64,000 bases of DNA from Branchipolynoe longqiensis (taxonomy: Eukaryota; Annelida; Polychaeta; Phyllodocida; Polynoidae): NCBI GenBank assembly GCA_030323885.1, contig CM059194.1:12448963-12512962 (forward strand). Reading direction: 5' to 3'. The position numbers were made by a program, and so were the translations under genes. Positions 30,901-41,569 of this stretch are shown piece by piece. The notes beneath the pieces were generated by a model. That model saw only the letters and a list, made by a program, of their open reading frames with translations. It was not told where the DNA came from and ran no database searches. Position 1 is the first letter of the stretch, and every line of letters begins with the position of its first letter.

Positions 30901-31395
30901 CCCATTAGGGGCTGTCACTCAAACCAGCTGCAGGTGGTGTACTCCATACATATGCAAATTAGGCAGGTGGGTCAGTCGTGTGGTCTTGGGTGGACAGGAT
31001 GTTGCAAACAGTTACAGATTTGTATTTAGTAAAATCAATCTTTTCCTCTTTTGTATTCTTTATGAACACATAGAGAACATTTCAACCATCATGTACTGTT
31101 TCTTGCAAAGGAGCTCTTTTCATTAACTCCAAACATCATATATTACAGATAGTTTACATCATTCAGCATCATATACATTTCCATCAACTCCACTCATAAT
31201 ATATAACATATAGTTTACCTTATTCAGCATCATGTACAATGGAAGTGGGATTCTATTGATTTTAGTTACTTTTAGTTTACATAACTTAAGTCCCACTCCG
31301 ACAACCAAGACTAATAATGCTCTCTGCCAATATATAATTCTTAACCGAAAATCCGTATATTTTTACAATCAGTTTTATCATCATCATCTTCATCA

Positions 31396-31860
31396 ATGTC
31401 ATCAACTACGGCTTCGACTAAGACTTTGACTATGACTATGACTATGGCTGTGACTACGGCTTTGACTACGGCTTCGACTACGGCTTTGAATACGGCTTCG
31501 ACTACGACTTCGACTAGGGCTTCGAATACGGCTTCGAATATGGCTTCGACTACGGCTTCGCCTACGACTTCGAATACGGCTTCAACTACGGCTTCGACTA
31601 CGACTTTGACTACAGCTTTGACTATGGCTTCGACTATGACTGTGAATACAACTATGGATATTACTACGGATATGACTACGACTACGGATACAGCTTCGAC
31701 TATGACTACGGGTTCGCTGTCAACTACAACAATAGCATCAACTACAAAAATAGCATCAACTACCCCAACTTCATCTCCCTCTCTCACTCCCCACGCTTCT
31801 TCTACTTCTTCAGTTTCGACTACACCTTCAATTATAAGTCTTTTGAAGACAAAAAACTAA
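31396..31860. repeat. Codon-phased minisatellite based on ACGGCTTCGACT
   Basis: About 35 degenerate 6/12-bp units keep three-base periodicity. One plus frame reads Thr/Ala/Ser (TTASTTALNTASTTTSTR), another reads a Tyr-Gly-Phe-Asp repeat (FDYGFDYGFEYGFDYDFD, with one stop), and the minus strand reads Val/Ala/Glu (VVEAVVEAVFEVVGEAVV). Any of these could in principle be translated; start and splice context give no preference. Confidence 0.8.
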
Positions 31861-32099
31861 AGCAGGCGACTAGAAAATTATAGAGAAAGGGAGTAAAAGT
31901 GAAAGTGACGATGAGGATGTGGATGCGGATGAGGGGAGGATTACTGGTATAATAGCAGGAGATATTGCGCTAAGATCTGCATTGGGTACGGTTTGCACCC
32001 TCCTGCTATTTTCATGCAGCCTATGCGTGTGATACTATCGCCAATCAAAGAACACAGGTAACTTTTTCTGTGATGTGATAAGTCGAGTTGTGATGTTAT

Positions 32100-32780
32100 A
32101 TTTTCTTGCGCATAAATGAATGAATGAATGACTAAAAATGATGTGTTTATTTAATTTGTAATATGCTGGAATGATAATTTTGCTAATGTTTCTATTGATG
32201 AATGAATAATAATTATGTGTTTATTTAATTTGTGATATGTTGGAATGAAGTATGATGATGATAATTTTGCTAATGCTGCTATTGATGAATGTGAAAGGAG
32301 GTGCTATGGTGTTGCTGTGGTGTGAGTAGACTGTTGTGATATGAAATGAAATAACATAATATGATATGATACTGATATGATATATGAAATGATATGAAAT
32401 GATTTGTTGAGAATGAATAATGCATTGTTTGCTTGTTTCTTTTTTATTTGTATGACAGATGCGGATATAAAATGAAGATATTGATAATGAATGATGAAGA
32501 TGCTTGATGATAATGATAATATTGATGCAGCTAATTGTACTTTTTTATTTGAAATCTTCCTTAGGAAGTTGCTGTAAAAATTCTGTCAGCATCTCCCCTC
32601 CCATTGTCGGATGATCATAGGTTGCTGTCGACAGAGGATAGTAAATGAAGTGCCAGATTCCACTTTTGGTGAGTTTAGTTATACATTTATCCTTAATATA
32701 AGTTATATATATGTATTAATATATATACATATATATTAATATATGGTTTCAAGGTTATTATTGCCGGAAGTGATAGTGAG
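32100..32780. other. Non-coding with simple repeats
   Basis: Two partial copies of a segment GTGTTTATTTAATTTGTRATATG, GGAATGA, GATAATTTTGCTAATG (about 32140 and 32218), ATGAATGAATGA runs and an ATATAC palindrome at 32700-32745. A possible short exon 32565-32650 has an AG acceptor at 32563-32564 and a stop. Confidence 0.5.
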
Positions 32781-35700
32781 GATAAGCTCTCACTACCTAT
32801 AAAGTACTTTCTCATGGCATGCGTATCAAACAGCCTCTGATAACCAAGTCCAACTCCCGGCCTTCACGAGGCGAAACTGTTTCTACTGACGGGAGAAGGG
32901 GCAAAGGCGGATCTCTGGCGCCTCAAAACCAGATGCTTCGGGCAGGTGGGGCTCGTCAATCTTGGCTGACTGCTCATCTAGGAGAAGGTAAACTCTGATT
33001 TAAAACCCCCGCTGCCGTGCGGCTAGTCCCATTTATGGGAAGACCAGAAGTTGGTAGTGCACACCAGCGGCCATACCGACTCAATTGTCGGCCTAAACTA
33101 AGTGCGGTGCACATCAACTTTGTTGGTGTGGTCAGGGGATGTCACCCCTTCAAGTGCATGAAGACTGGAGCAGCAGATGAGTTAGAAGATCAATAGCTTT
33201 GAAGGTGTAACAGCAAGATGATGTGGCTCATCAGGGCACACTCTGACAAAGATGAGTAAGTGGCCAGTCACCTTGGAAAGGAAGGGGAACCTACCAAGTA
33301 TTTACCCATAGTAAGCAATGGTAATTAATGGAAACAAATTTAGAGATGGAGACAACTCTGGTCCCTCTGCGGGGAAGCCTTCTAATAGCTACAGTGGAGG
33401 CACCTTTCCTTCAACTATTAAGAAACCTAGTAATGACAATGTAAACTCAAAGCCTAAAATAGGAAGGTATGCATCTGATGTCAGGCAACTGAAAACTGGA
33501 GGAAAGGTGCTAAAGATTGGTACATGGAATGTACGAACATTGTACAAACCAGGCCGATATGACAACCTGAAAGTGGAAATGACAGCGCTAAACCTTGACA
33601 TCCTAGGTATAGCTGAGACGAGATGGACGGGTGACGGGAGGATAGGTGATAGTGAGGTAGATATGATATATTCTGGAGATGAAAAACATCAGTATGGCGT
33701 TGGAATTATGATGAAGAAGTCCATTGCCGCCACAATGATTGGATTCTGGCCAGTATCTGACAGAATTATTATGATGAAGCTGAGGGGAAAACCGTTCAAT
33801 ATAAACATTCTGCAAGTTTATGCACCAACCTCAGATCACGATGATGAAGAAGTCAACGAGTTCTATGACAGCATCAAAAAGGTAATGGAATACACCAAGT
33901 CTGGAGAAATAACAATTGTTATGGGCGATTGGAATGCGAAAGTTGGAGAACAACATGAATATCCAGTAACAGGAAGATTTGGCTTAGGTGAGAGAAATGA
34001 TCGTGGTGAATACTTGATAAATTTCTGTTTGACATCAAAACTAGTAATTGCTAACACCTTATTTGAACATCCAAAGAGAAGACTATATACATGGAAGAGC
34101 CCTGGTGATGTATGTCGGAACCAGATCGATTACATTCTTGTCAACCAACGATATCGAAATTGTATCAAACAGGCAAGGACATATCCAGGTGCTGACATAT
34201 GTTCGGATCATAATCCAGTAGTAATCAGTATGGTAGTGAAATTGAAACAGCAGAACAAAATTAAAAACATTCAAATGGATATGAACATGTTAAAAGATGC
34301 AAAATACAGAACTAAGTATAATGTCTCTGTTCATAACAAATTCAGTGTACTGATGAATGAAGAAACTCCTCAGAGAGAGTATAACAACATTGAAATGGAA
34401 TGGGAAGCTCTCAGAGAAAGCATGGTCAAGTCAGCAGAGGAGGTGTTACCAAATAAAAAACGAGAGACAAAGCAATCATGGATGACGCAAACCATACTAG
34501 AAAAGATGGCAGAAAGGAAGAAAGTGAAAACCACTGATCCACCTAAATACAAACACCTGAAGAATGAAATAGAAGATGAATGCAAAAAAGCTAAAGATGA
34601 ATGGTGGAATAAGAAGTGTGAAGTAGTGGAACAACTTGAGTCTCAACATCGTTCAAGAGAGATGCACAAGAAAGTGAAAGAGATAACAGGTCAAGGATAC
34701 AGACAGAGAAGCAGTAAATGTATCAAGAACAAAGACGGCAAAATGCTCTTTGAAGAAGATGAAATAAAGTCCAGATGGGAAGAATATGTAAACGAACTAT
34801 ACAATGATGACAGAGGGAACCCACCCACAATTGAGAAAGAAGATGGGAATATTATATTAGTATCAGAGGTTGAGAAGGCTATCAATGATCTAAAGGCAGG
34901 TAAGGCTCCTGGAAGTGACCAGATAACATCAGAAATGATAAAAGGACTAGATGAAGTGGGGATTCAAATCATTCATAAGCTAGTAACTGACATCTATGAG
35001 ACTGGATTTATACCATTGAATATGAATGAATCCATATTTGTACGACTCCCAAAGAAGCTAAAACCAACATTGTGTACTGAGTACAGAACACTAAGCCTGA
35101 TGAGTCATATGTTGAAGATGATCCTGAAAATAATTTTACTGAGAAACAGACAGAAAATTGAAGAACAAATCAGTAACGTACAAAGTGGGTTTATATCTGG
35201 AAGAGGTACACGTGAAGGGATTTTCAATATGAGAATGATTTGTGAACGTTATTGTGAAGTGAACCAGGATGTTTATGCCTGCTTTATTGACTATGAGAAG
35301 GCCTTCGACCGAGTCAATCATGAACTGTTAATCAAATGTTTACAAGATATTGGTGTCAATGGCAAAGACTTATACTGGACACAACGTGCATTTATAAAAA
35401 TGGAGCAGGGCCTATCGGATGAAGTTATGATTAAACGAGGAGTTCGACAGGGGTGTGTATTGTCACCATGTCTATTTAACCTGTACACAGAGATGATTTT
35501 CAGACACATTGAAGATTGCAAGGGAGTGACAATAGGTGGCATGAACATCAACAATCTTAGATATGCCGATGACAGTGTAATACTAGCAGACAGTGAGAAA
35601 AACCTACAAGATATAGTGAATAGAATCAATAAAGCTGGAATACTATTCAACATGAAGATGAATGCCAGGAAGACCAAAACAATGGTTATAAGTAAAAAGA

Positions 35701-36375
35701 CAGATAAACCAAATGTCAATATAACCATAGATGGCACAAACATAGAACAAGTATCCGAATTCATATATCTCGGACAAAAGATTACAAATGATGGGAGATG
35801 TGAGGAAGAAATTAAAAGAAGGATAACAATAGCCCGAACAACATTCTCCAAAATGTATAGAGTGTTAACATCAAGTAAGATATTAATACAAACAAGGAAG
35901 CGTATTCTTCAGTGTTATGTGTGGTCTACTCTAATGTATGGGGCAGAGACATGGACAATCTCTAAGAAAATGTACAAACGTTTAGCAGCATTTGAGATGT
36001 GGACTTATCGAAGGATGATGAAAATATCATGGACAAAGAAGATCACCAACAAAGAAGTTCTCAGAAAAATTAAAAATAAGAAAAGCTTGTTTGCCACTAT
36101 ACAGACAAAGAAACTTATTTATTTTGGCCACATCATTCGTCAGAGTTCAATATACCGTACATTGTTGGAAGGGAAGGTGAATGGCAGCAGAGGGAGAGGG
36201 AGACCAAGAACATCATGGTTTACAAATATTTCACAGTGGACAGGCTTGAATTATTCACAGTCTATCAGAACAGCACAACATCGGGACAAGTGGAGAACCA
36301 TTGCATCCAACCCTCGACTAGAGGATGGAACTATTGATTGATTGATTAATATATATATATATATATCAGAATACT
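32780..36375 (+). mobile_element. RTE-type LINE, apparently full length
   Basis: A 5' UTR of about 540 bp, one ORF of 1007 codons with endonuclease and RT, and a very short 3' end finishing in ATTGATTGATTGATT and (AT)n. The single-ORF plan, short 3' UTR and microsatellite tail are RTE hallmarks. A second copy (59464-60632, minus) and a 120-bp 3' fragment (10681) show recent activity. The exact 5' border is not determined. Confidence 0.85.
33318..36341 (+). CDS. RTE LINE polyprotein: apurinic-type endonuclease and reverse transcriptase
   Basis: 1007 aa, no internal stop. Endonuclease (about residues 65-305): Asn71 in GTWNVRTLY, Glu100 in GIAETRW, Asp204 and Asn206 in MGDWNAK, Asp271 in NQIDYIL, and Ser-Asp-His 296-298 in CSDHNPVV. 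RT (about 520-800): KAGKAPGSDQITSEMIK, motif A with Asp658 in CFIDYEKAFDRVNHELL, QGCVLSPCLFNLYTEMIF, and the catalytic YADD at 749-752 (NLRYADDSVIL). The C-terminal region has MYGAETWTISKKMYKRL and ends GRGRPRTSWF. It nicks the target DNA and primes reverse transcription of its own RNA. All catalytic positions are intact, so it may encode an active enzyme. ATG at 33318 is the first in frame; the N-terminal 60 residues are unconserved-looking. Confidence 0.92.
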   Translation: MVINGNKFRDGDNSGPSAGKPSNSYSGGTFPSTIKKPSNDNVNSKPKIGRYASDVRQLKTGGKVLKIGTWNVRTLYKPGRYDNLKVEMTALNLDILGIAETRWTGDGRIGDSEVDMIYSGDEKHQYGVGIMMKKSIAATMIGFWPVSDRIIMMKLRGKPFNINILQVYAPTSDHDDEEVNEFYDSIKKVMEYTKSGEITIVMGDWNAKVGEQHEYPVTGRFGLGERNDRGEYLINFCLTSKLVIANTLFEHPKRRLYTWKSPGDVCRNQIDYILVNQRYRNCIKQARTYPGADICSDHNPVVISMVVKLKQQNKIKNIQMDMNMLKDAKYRTKYNVSVHNKFSVLMNEETPQREYNNIEMEWEALRESMVKSAEEVLPNKKRETKQSWMTQTILEKMAERKKVKTTDPPKYKHLKNEIEDECKKAKDEWWNKKCEVVEQLESQHRSREMHKKVKEITGQGYRQRSSKCIKNKDGKMLFEEDEIKSRWEEYVNELYNDDRGNPPTIEKEDGNIILVSEVEKAINDLKAGKAPGSDQITSEMIKGLDEVGIQIIHKLVTDIYETGFIPLNMNESIFVRLPKKLKPTLCTEYRTLSLMSHMLKMILKIILLRNRQKIEEQISNVQSGFISGRGTREGIFNMRMICERYCEVNQDVYACFIDYEKAFDRVNHELLIKCLQDIGVNGKDLYWTQRAFIKMEQGLSDEVMIKRGVRQGCVLSPCLFNLYTEMIFRHIEDCKGVTIGGMNINNLRYADDSVILADSEKNLQDIVNRINKAGILFNMKMNARKTKTMVISKKTDKPNVNITIDGTNIEQVSEFIYLGQKITNDGRCEEEIKRRITIARTTFSKMYRVLTSSKILIQTRKRILQCYVWSTLMYGAETWTISKKMYKRLAAFEMWTYRRMMKISWTKKITNKEVLRKIKNKKSLFATIQTKKLIYFGHIIRQSSIYRTLLEGKVNGSRGRGRPRTSWFTNISQWTGLNYSQSIRTAQHRDKWRTIASNPRLEDGTID

Positions 36376-36480
36376 CATCTTCATCATCATCTTCCCTTTT
36401 ATGTCATATCAATGTCATTATTAATATTATTATTATTAATATTATTATTATTACTATTATTACTATTATTATTCTTTTCA
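36342..36480. repeat. AT and ATT/TCATC simple repeats
   Basis: (AT)n directly after the LINE tail, then TCATCATCAT and a long (TTATTA)n tract ending at a pyrimidine tract and CACAG. Confidence 0.9.
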
Positions 36481-36483
36481 CAG

Positions 36484-36890
36484 CATTTTTACTAGGGGAG
36501 ACACTGCAGGCGTTTGGTGAGTCCACCTCAACTTACTCCCCCACCATGGACTCCTCCACCACCACCACCAGGGATCTCTTCGAATTACAGGAGAAAGAGA
36601 AGGAAGAGGAAGAGGAAGAAGTAGAGGAAGAGTAAGAGGAAGAGGAGGTGGTGGAGGTGGAGGTGGAGGAGGAGGAGGAGGGGGACTCCTTTCACCTATC
36701 CGATTCCGATGGATTCAAAACCGTGAGATTGGTGGCTGTATCGGAAGTGGAGGATGGGGTGGAGGGAGGAGTGAATCTGGAGGATGGGATAGAATCATAC
36801 AAATGTTCTACTCCCCCCCAACATCATCATCATCTTCCAAAACTCCAACAAGAAATCCACTCTCCCATTCCTCCAGGTGGAAAATATATA
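36484..36890 (+). other. Possible host exon region, acidic low-complexity coding text
   Basis: CTTTTCACAG ends at 36483. The frame following it reads LGETLQAFGESTSTYSPTMD, then a Glu-rich stretch; a potential donor GTAAGA lies at 36632, overlapping a TAA. The same frame resumes with GDSFHLSDSDGFKTVRLVAV and stays open to about 36926, with a CAG/GTGG near 36878. A further short candidate exon is 37333-37391 (AG acceptor, GTGAGA donor, reading DIPPPAGVIASTSTNSVSFL). Signals are plausible but no homology is recognised and the Glu run is a simple repeat. Confidence 0.25.
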
Positions 36891-37862
36891 TATATATTAA
36901 AACTAACTCTTCATTTTTTATTCTGAATGAAAAGTTTTCTCAGATCTATATTAAATGTGAAGTCAAATTTTATATTATTTTCCAATCAAAATGTTGATGT
37001 AGAGATAGAATCTCCCACCCAGCATTGAACCTAACCACTTTATGTTTTCAATCATTTCTGTAGAGATGCATGCATGCATGTTTGTCAGCAGGAGTTTCAG
37101 AAAATGAGTTGACCACTCATTCCGTTGCTGAGTAACCTTTGACATTCCCTTCTCCTTCACAATCGTCTTTACTCCACTTATAGCTCTATTAATACTGCCT
37201 GTAGACATGCATGCATGTTTTCAGCAGAACTTTCACCAAATGAACTGACCGATTGAATAACCTTTGACATCCTTCTCCTCCACCTTCACCTTTACTCCAC
37301 TTACAACTTTATTACTACTGTTAACATTCCAGATATCCCACCACCTGCAGGAGTCATTGCATCAACATCAACAAACAGCGTTTCATTCTTGGTGAGAAAT
37401 ATTAAATAAAGTTTCAAATAAATGGAGTAGCATCTTTCTAATAAACAAAGAAAATCTGAATAATCAAAATTTAACTAAATCGTATCTATTTTAATTGTGT
37501 TAGCTGTGAAAAGATTTCATTTTGTGTGGTGTAACAACTTTTGTTTTGTTTTTGTTTTTTGTCAGGTTGGCAGGGGTCAGGTTGGCAGAGGAAGGCGGTG
37601 TCGCCTGGGTCGAGGTGGACGTCTGGGTCGAGGGTGACGGGCGACTGGCGCCGGGCGGCGATGGGAGCCTTACTGAGGGGGCGCTGGGGCCCGAGGCGGG
37701 GGTGGTTGCCGGAGGGAACGGCGGCGCCGAGGCGGCGGGCAGGCCGCGCCTCGGGCGGGTGGGCGGTGGTGTCCGGAGGGCTGGTAGCAGTGTGGTGGGC
37801 GGCTTTGATAGGGTGGGTGGGCCGGTCTGGGGCCTCCGTGCCGGGCTGGAGGTGCCGGCTCC

Positions 37863-39059
37863 TCAAAAATCCGGCGAGGCGGGAGCCGCTGCCCGGGCGC
37901 GCTTGGCCAGACAGGCGTCCTCGCTGTGCCTGGTTAATACCCTCCGGACATTGGCGCAGTATGCGCATGCGTGGAGCTGTTTGGACACCCCCTGGCCGTG
38001 GACCTCCCCCGGGGCTGCGTGGGTGCAGGAGTTGGGGTCCCGGTTCCAGGCATAACAGAGTGGGCCGTGGGTCTCCTTGCTGTAGGCCACGCGTGTGTCG
38101 GTGTGGCCGCGGGACTGGGGGCGGGGCATTGCAGGGTCGAGGGAGGGGAGTTGGGTGGTGGTGGAGTGGGGAGGCATGGCGAGGGACTCCAGTCTGAGGA
38201 GGTTTATAGCTACTGGGTCGTGCCAGCCGTGGGGGAGGGTACCGTCCGCGATCGCGGTAAAGACCGCCTCAGAATAGTGGCGGACGGTCGTCCAGGGATA
38301 TAGGAGGTTATCACGACAGATAGATAGGATATGGTGGTGGAGTCCCGGGGCGGAGTGGGCGGGGAAGTCCGGGTGGTCGATGAGGGTGAGGAGGGCGAGG
38401 GCATATTCATCCTTGGTCGCCTCCCCCCTCTTCACTGGCTTCTTCTCGGGACCTCGCCTCACCAGATCGGAGGGGAAGATGTAATTGGATGGGATGCCTT
38501 GGCGTCTGGTTGAATGCCGCGCCTCGGCGGATGCCAGGATTTCCCTGACGGCGTCGGCCGTGGAGGCGGGGTTGTGGCGGGTCTCCTCCCCCTGGTAGGC
38601 CGGCGATGTGCAGGGCTGCAGTTGGGGCAGGAGGTGGCGGTACCTCCCGTATTCCGCGTGTGTCGTTCCGGGGAGGGCCGCCTGGGGCGGCGGCGGGGGT
38701 CGGGCCGCGGCGGTGGCAGGTGCCCGAGGCGTTGGTGCGGCCGGCGGGGGCGCCTCTGGCGCGGGCCGGGTCCCGTTGGCGCTGACGTGGTCGATCCGGG
38801 CGTGGAGGTCGGCAGTGGCCTGCCGGTGCTCGGTGTTGGCCTGCCGGTGCTCCTCGTTGGCCTGCCGGTGCTCCAGCTGCATGCGCTGGATAGCCTCCAG
38901 CACTGAGGAGATCTCGGCGCCCGAGGAAAGGTCCGAGGGCGCCGGGGGGGAGACCGAGACGGATGATGGTGACTCGACCCTCCCGGGCGACGTAGAGGGC
39001 CCCGGGGTCCGGGGGGCGGCCCGGGAGCCCTTTCGTCCTCGTCCTTTTCCTTGCGGCAT
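37863..39059 (-). CDS. Gag/ORF1-like protein with Cys-His cluster, copy B
   Basis: 398 aa from Met at 39059 (MPQGKGRGRKGSRAAPRTPG); an upstream Met at 39356 lies before the TATA-like box and is not credible. After a Pro/Ser-rich region there is a heptad-like repeat (HRQANEEHRQANTEHRQATA), then a folded-looking middle (KDEYALALLTLIDHPDFPAH, HILSICRDNLLYPWTTVRHY) and a C-terminal Cys/His cluster: CYAWNRDPNSCTHA and HACAYCANVRRVLTRHSEDAC. Paired C-x(n)-C and C-x2-C-x(n)-H-x4-C knuckles like these close ORF1/gag of Ngaro/DIRS-type elements; the Ngaro-like gag at 43795 ends similarly. Intact frame. Function: particle formation and RNA binding (inferred). Confidence 0.62.
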   Translation of the reverse strand: MPQGKGRGRKGSRAAPRTPGPSTSPGRVESPSSVSVSPPAPSDLSSGAEISSVLEAIQRMQLEHRQANEEHRQANTEHRQATADLHARIDHVSANGTRPAPEAPPPAAPTPRAPATAAARPPPPPQAALPGTTHAEYGRYRHLLPQLQPCTSPAYQGEETRHNPASTADAVREILASAEARHSTRRQGIPSNYIFPSDLVRRGPEKKPVKRGEATKDEYALALLTLIDHPDFPAHSAPGLHHHILSICRDNLLYPWTTVRHYSEAVFTAIADGTLPHGWHDPVAINLLRLESLAMPPHSTTTQLPSLDPAMPRPQSRGHTDTRVAYSKETHGPLCYAWNRDPNSCTHAAPGEVHGQGVSKQLHACAYCANVRRVLTRHSEDACLAKRARAAAPASPDF

Positions 39060-39391
39060 GCTTGTAGTGGATGCTGCTGTGGGACAGCGGTCCGAGGCGT
39101 AGGCCAAACAGGAAAGTGAAGAATAGCGGAAGACGGCAGGAAGGTGAGTGCCTGAGGAGAGCCGGCGGGCGGCCTTATAAGGGAGGAAGGAGGGGCGACA
39201 GGCGGTGAGGTGCGAATGCTGACGGCCCGGGGGAGGGTGAGATGTGGCGAGCAGCGGGCGTCGGGTGAGGCGTGAGCGCCAGAACAAAGAAGGTGGCCTG
39301 AAAGAGGGGGGGGGGGGGCGAGCCGGGGCTCGGCCGAGGTGAGCAGGCAGCGCCACAACGGCGGGGGAGGGTCTCTCCCTTCCCTCGCATC
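39060..39391 (-). promoter_or_regulatory. 5' promoter-like region of copy B
   Basis: CCTCCCTTATAAGGCCGCCC lies at about 39186-39167 on the minus strand, 110 bp ahead of the gag ATG; copy C has CCTCCCTTAAAAGGCCGCCC at 45851-45870 in the same context, followed in both by GCCGGC and a CCTCA initiator-like sequence. Conserved TATA-like box plus downstream GC-rich text supports a Pol II core promoter. Confidence 0.55.
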
Positions 39392-39419
39392 AAACGTAAT
39401 GCTTCGCATTACGACCAAG

Positions 39420-40790
39420 TCCCCATAGAAGATTTAGTCTTTCACACTCTTTGACAGTCCTCCTCAGCCATCCACATCATGATTCCGCAATAATAACAAC
39501 ATCTGTGAATCTATCACGCCATAAAGAAATACTTTTCTTATTTAGTAGATTTTTGTATCCTTTTTCCACATCCTATCCTTTTTCCACAACGTATATGATT
39601 GAATCGTGTATGATTGAATCATGATACCTTATCACTCCTTATAATCCTCTATACCACACTGAAGCACCAGCAAAAGTATATCGAGTTCACATTGTTGAGA
39701 ATGTTCGAAAGTGATTGGATGTTTTTTAATGAAATAAGTTTAATGAAAAGCATTTATACATATATTTATATATATATATATCTATATCGACATTTACTTA
39801 TATTCAATTTACATACTATAAATAAAGAATATTTGCAATATTCATTTCCTAATAAACAGGATTGGGAAAACTGAACTGAAGTGGATGTGGTGTCGGATAT
39901 GCGAAAGTGAGAGAGTGGAGAGTGAGTGTTGTGAGTTGTGGAGTTTAGTATTTAGAAAGGAAGAGAGTGAAAACCTCCATTTTAACAAGTATATAGATAT
40001 ATATATAACTTAATTTAATTATTTATTTATTTATTTATCTCTGGATATATATATCTATATATACATATTTAACCGTTCGGCTATTCGACCCCCGCTTAAG
40101 GCGGGCCAACGAGTTAATTTATGTAATATTTTCCATGTGAATTTCCTGGGGCGGCCGCGGGCTGCTGCGGCCTCTCCTCCCGTCTGCAGGTAGTCCGTTG
40201 CTGTCGGTGTCCTCCCAGTGCTAAAGGCGGATAGCCAGAGTTTCGTATACATACGCAATTTCCCATCGTACGCATTTATCGGCCTAAAGTATATATATAT
40301 ATACACGCGTATATCTATGATATACTGCTGTAGGGAGGGGGCAGATCTCCCCCGTCGTAGGTTGGCATATACTATCGATCGTTGGGTTCGAATCCATCAG
40401 GTGGCGCCACTAGTCCACCTTTCCTCGCTCCCCTCGTTGTACGACTCGGCCCATTCCTCACTTGCCTGCACCAGGCAACACATGCTCCTGTCCTGTTCCC
40501 GAGGCGAAGCGCTCAGCCGTGACCGCACGGCGTGTTGTCAGTCAGTCGTGACTTCAGTGCAGGGAAGTTTTCTCGGTGAGAATTCTGTAATGAACCATGT
40601 GAGCTGGACCGACGACCATAGAACTGACAAGCACCTGACCGCGGCGAGAGGGGGATGGATTACACGCCGAGGGAATGTCAGGAGCTGCCAAAACACAGCG
40701 GACTCGGCCCATTCCTCACTTGCCTGCACCAGGCAACACACAACAGTTGGTGAAGTGACATTTTGTGCGACCATGTGCTGTTAAGTACTA
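39420..40790. other. Non-coding, mixed repeats
   Basis: Contains (TATA)n tracts (39760, 39990, 40050, 40290), a T-arm-like GGGTTCGAATCC at 40384-40395 suggestive of a tRNA-derived repeat, and a 38-bp direct repeat (CTCGGCCCATTCCTCACTTG, CCTGCACCAGGCAACACA) at 40446 and 40703. ACATACGCAATTT, CCATCGTACGCATTTAT and GGCCTAAAG at 40249-40290 recur at 47176-47215. Confidence 0.55.
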
Positions 40791-40889
40791 TTGCCTCAAG
40801 ATTAACCAGCGGGTGAGGCGCAAAAGGGAATGATCAAGTAAGTCGTCGTCGGTTATTTCATATCATGTGCCGACTGCCCAGATAGCACA

Positions 40890-41560
40890 CAGCCGTCGGG
40901 CCGACGTCGGCTATTGGTCGCACCGTCGCGATCGACTTTCCACCGTCGGGCCGCCGTCGGGCCACCGGTGGATTTCCGACGTTAGGGTTCAATCCCTTTC
41001 CACTTTTGAGCCACCGTCGGGCCACCGTCGGGCCGCCGGTAGTGTTCCGACGTTGGGAATCAATCCCTTTCCACTTTTGAGTCACCGTCGGGCCTTCGTC
41101 GGCCCGACGGCGGTGTTCCGACGTTAGGGTTCAATCAAAACTTCCACTTTTGAGCCGTCGGGCCACCGTCGGGCCGCCGGTGGTGTTCCGACGTTAGGGT
41201 TCAATCCCTTTCCACTTTTGATTCACCGTCGGGCCATCGTCGGCCCGACGGTGGTGGGCCGCCGCAGGTTTGCATTCATTTTCCACGTCTCGTACACCGT
41301 CGGGCCACCGTCGCCCCGACGGTGGTGTCCCGACCTTAGGTTTTAAACCTTTTCCACTTTTGAGCCACCGTCGGGCCGCCGGTTGTGTTCCGACGTTAGG
41401 GTTCAATCCCTTTCCACTTTTGATTCACCGTCGGGCCATCGTCGGCTCGACGGTGGTGGGCCGCCGCAGGTTTGCATTCATTTTCCACGTCTGGTCCACC
41501 GTCGAGCCACCGTCGAGCCGACGTGGTGGGCCGCGCATGCGCAGTTCTTTAAATTTGGAT
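40890..41560. repeat. CCGTCGGGCC minisatellite with about 80-bp higher order
   Basis: CCGTCGGGCCACCGTCGGGC, GTGTTCCGACGTTAGGGTTC and AATCCCTTTCCACTTTTGAG alternate seven or eight times, with a longer variant ending GGGCCGCCGCAGGTTTGCAT (41254 and 41458). Confidence 0.9.
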
Positions 41561-41569
41561 TCCGGCTCG

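Larger units (their letters stand above)
37540..39391 (-). mobile_element. GC-rich tyrosine-recombinase retroelement, copy B
   Basis: Minus strand from 39391 (GATGCGAGG, then GAGACCCTCCCCCG) through a TATA-like box (39182-39173), a gag-like ORF (39059-37863) and about 300 bp of GC-rich trailing sequence. No RT or recombinase follows, so it is 3'-truncated. The opening bases match copies A and C. Confidence 0.6.

Noticed and set aside
37522..38197. Plus-strand ORFs of 177 and 218 codons
   Set aside because: Antisense shadow of the GC-rich gag-like gene on the minus strand.
40384..40395. Possible tRNA gene from GGGTTCGAATCC
   Set aside because: No acceptor stem or anticodon arm could be folded upstream; probably a tRNA-derived repeat.
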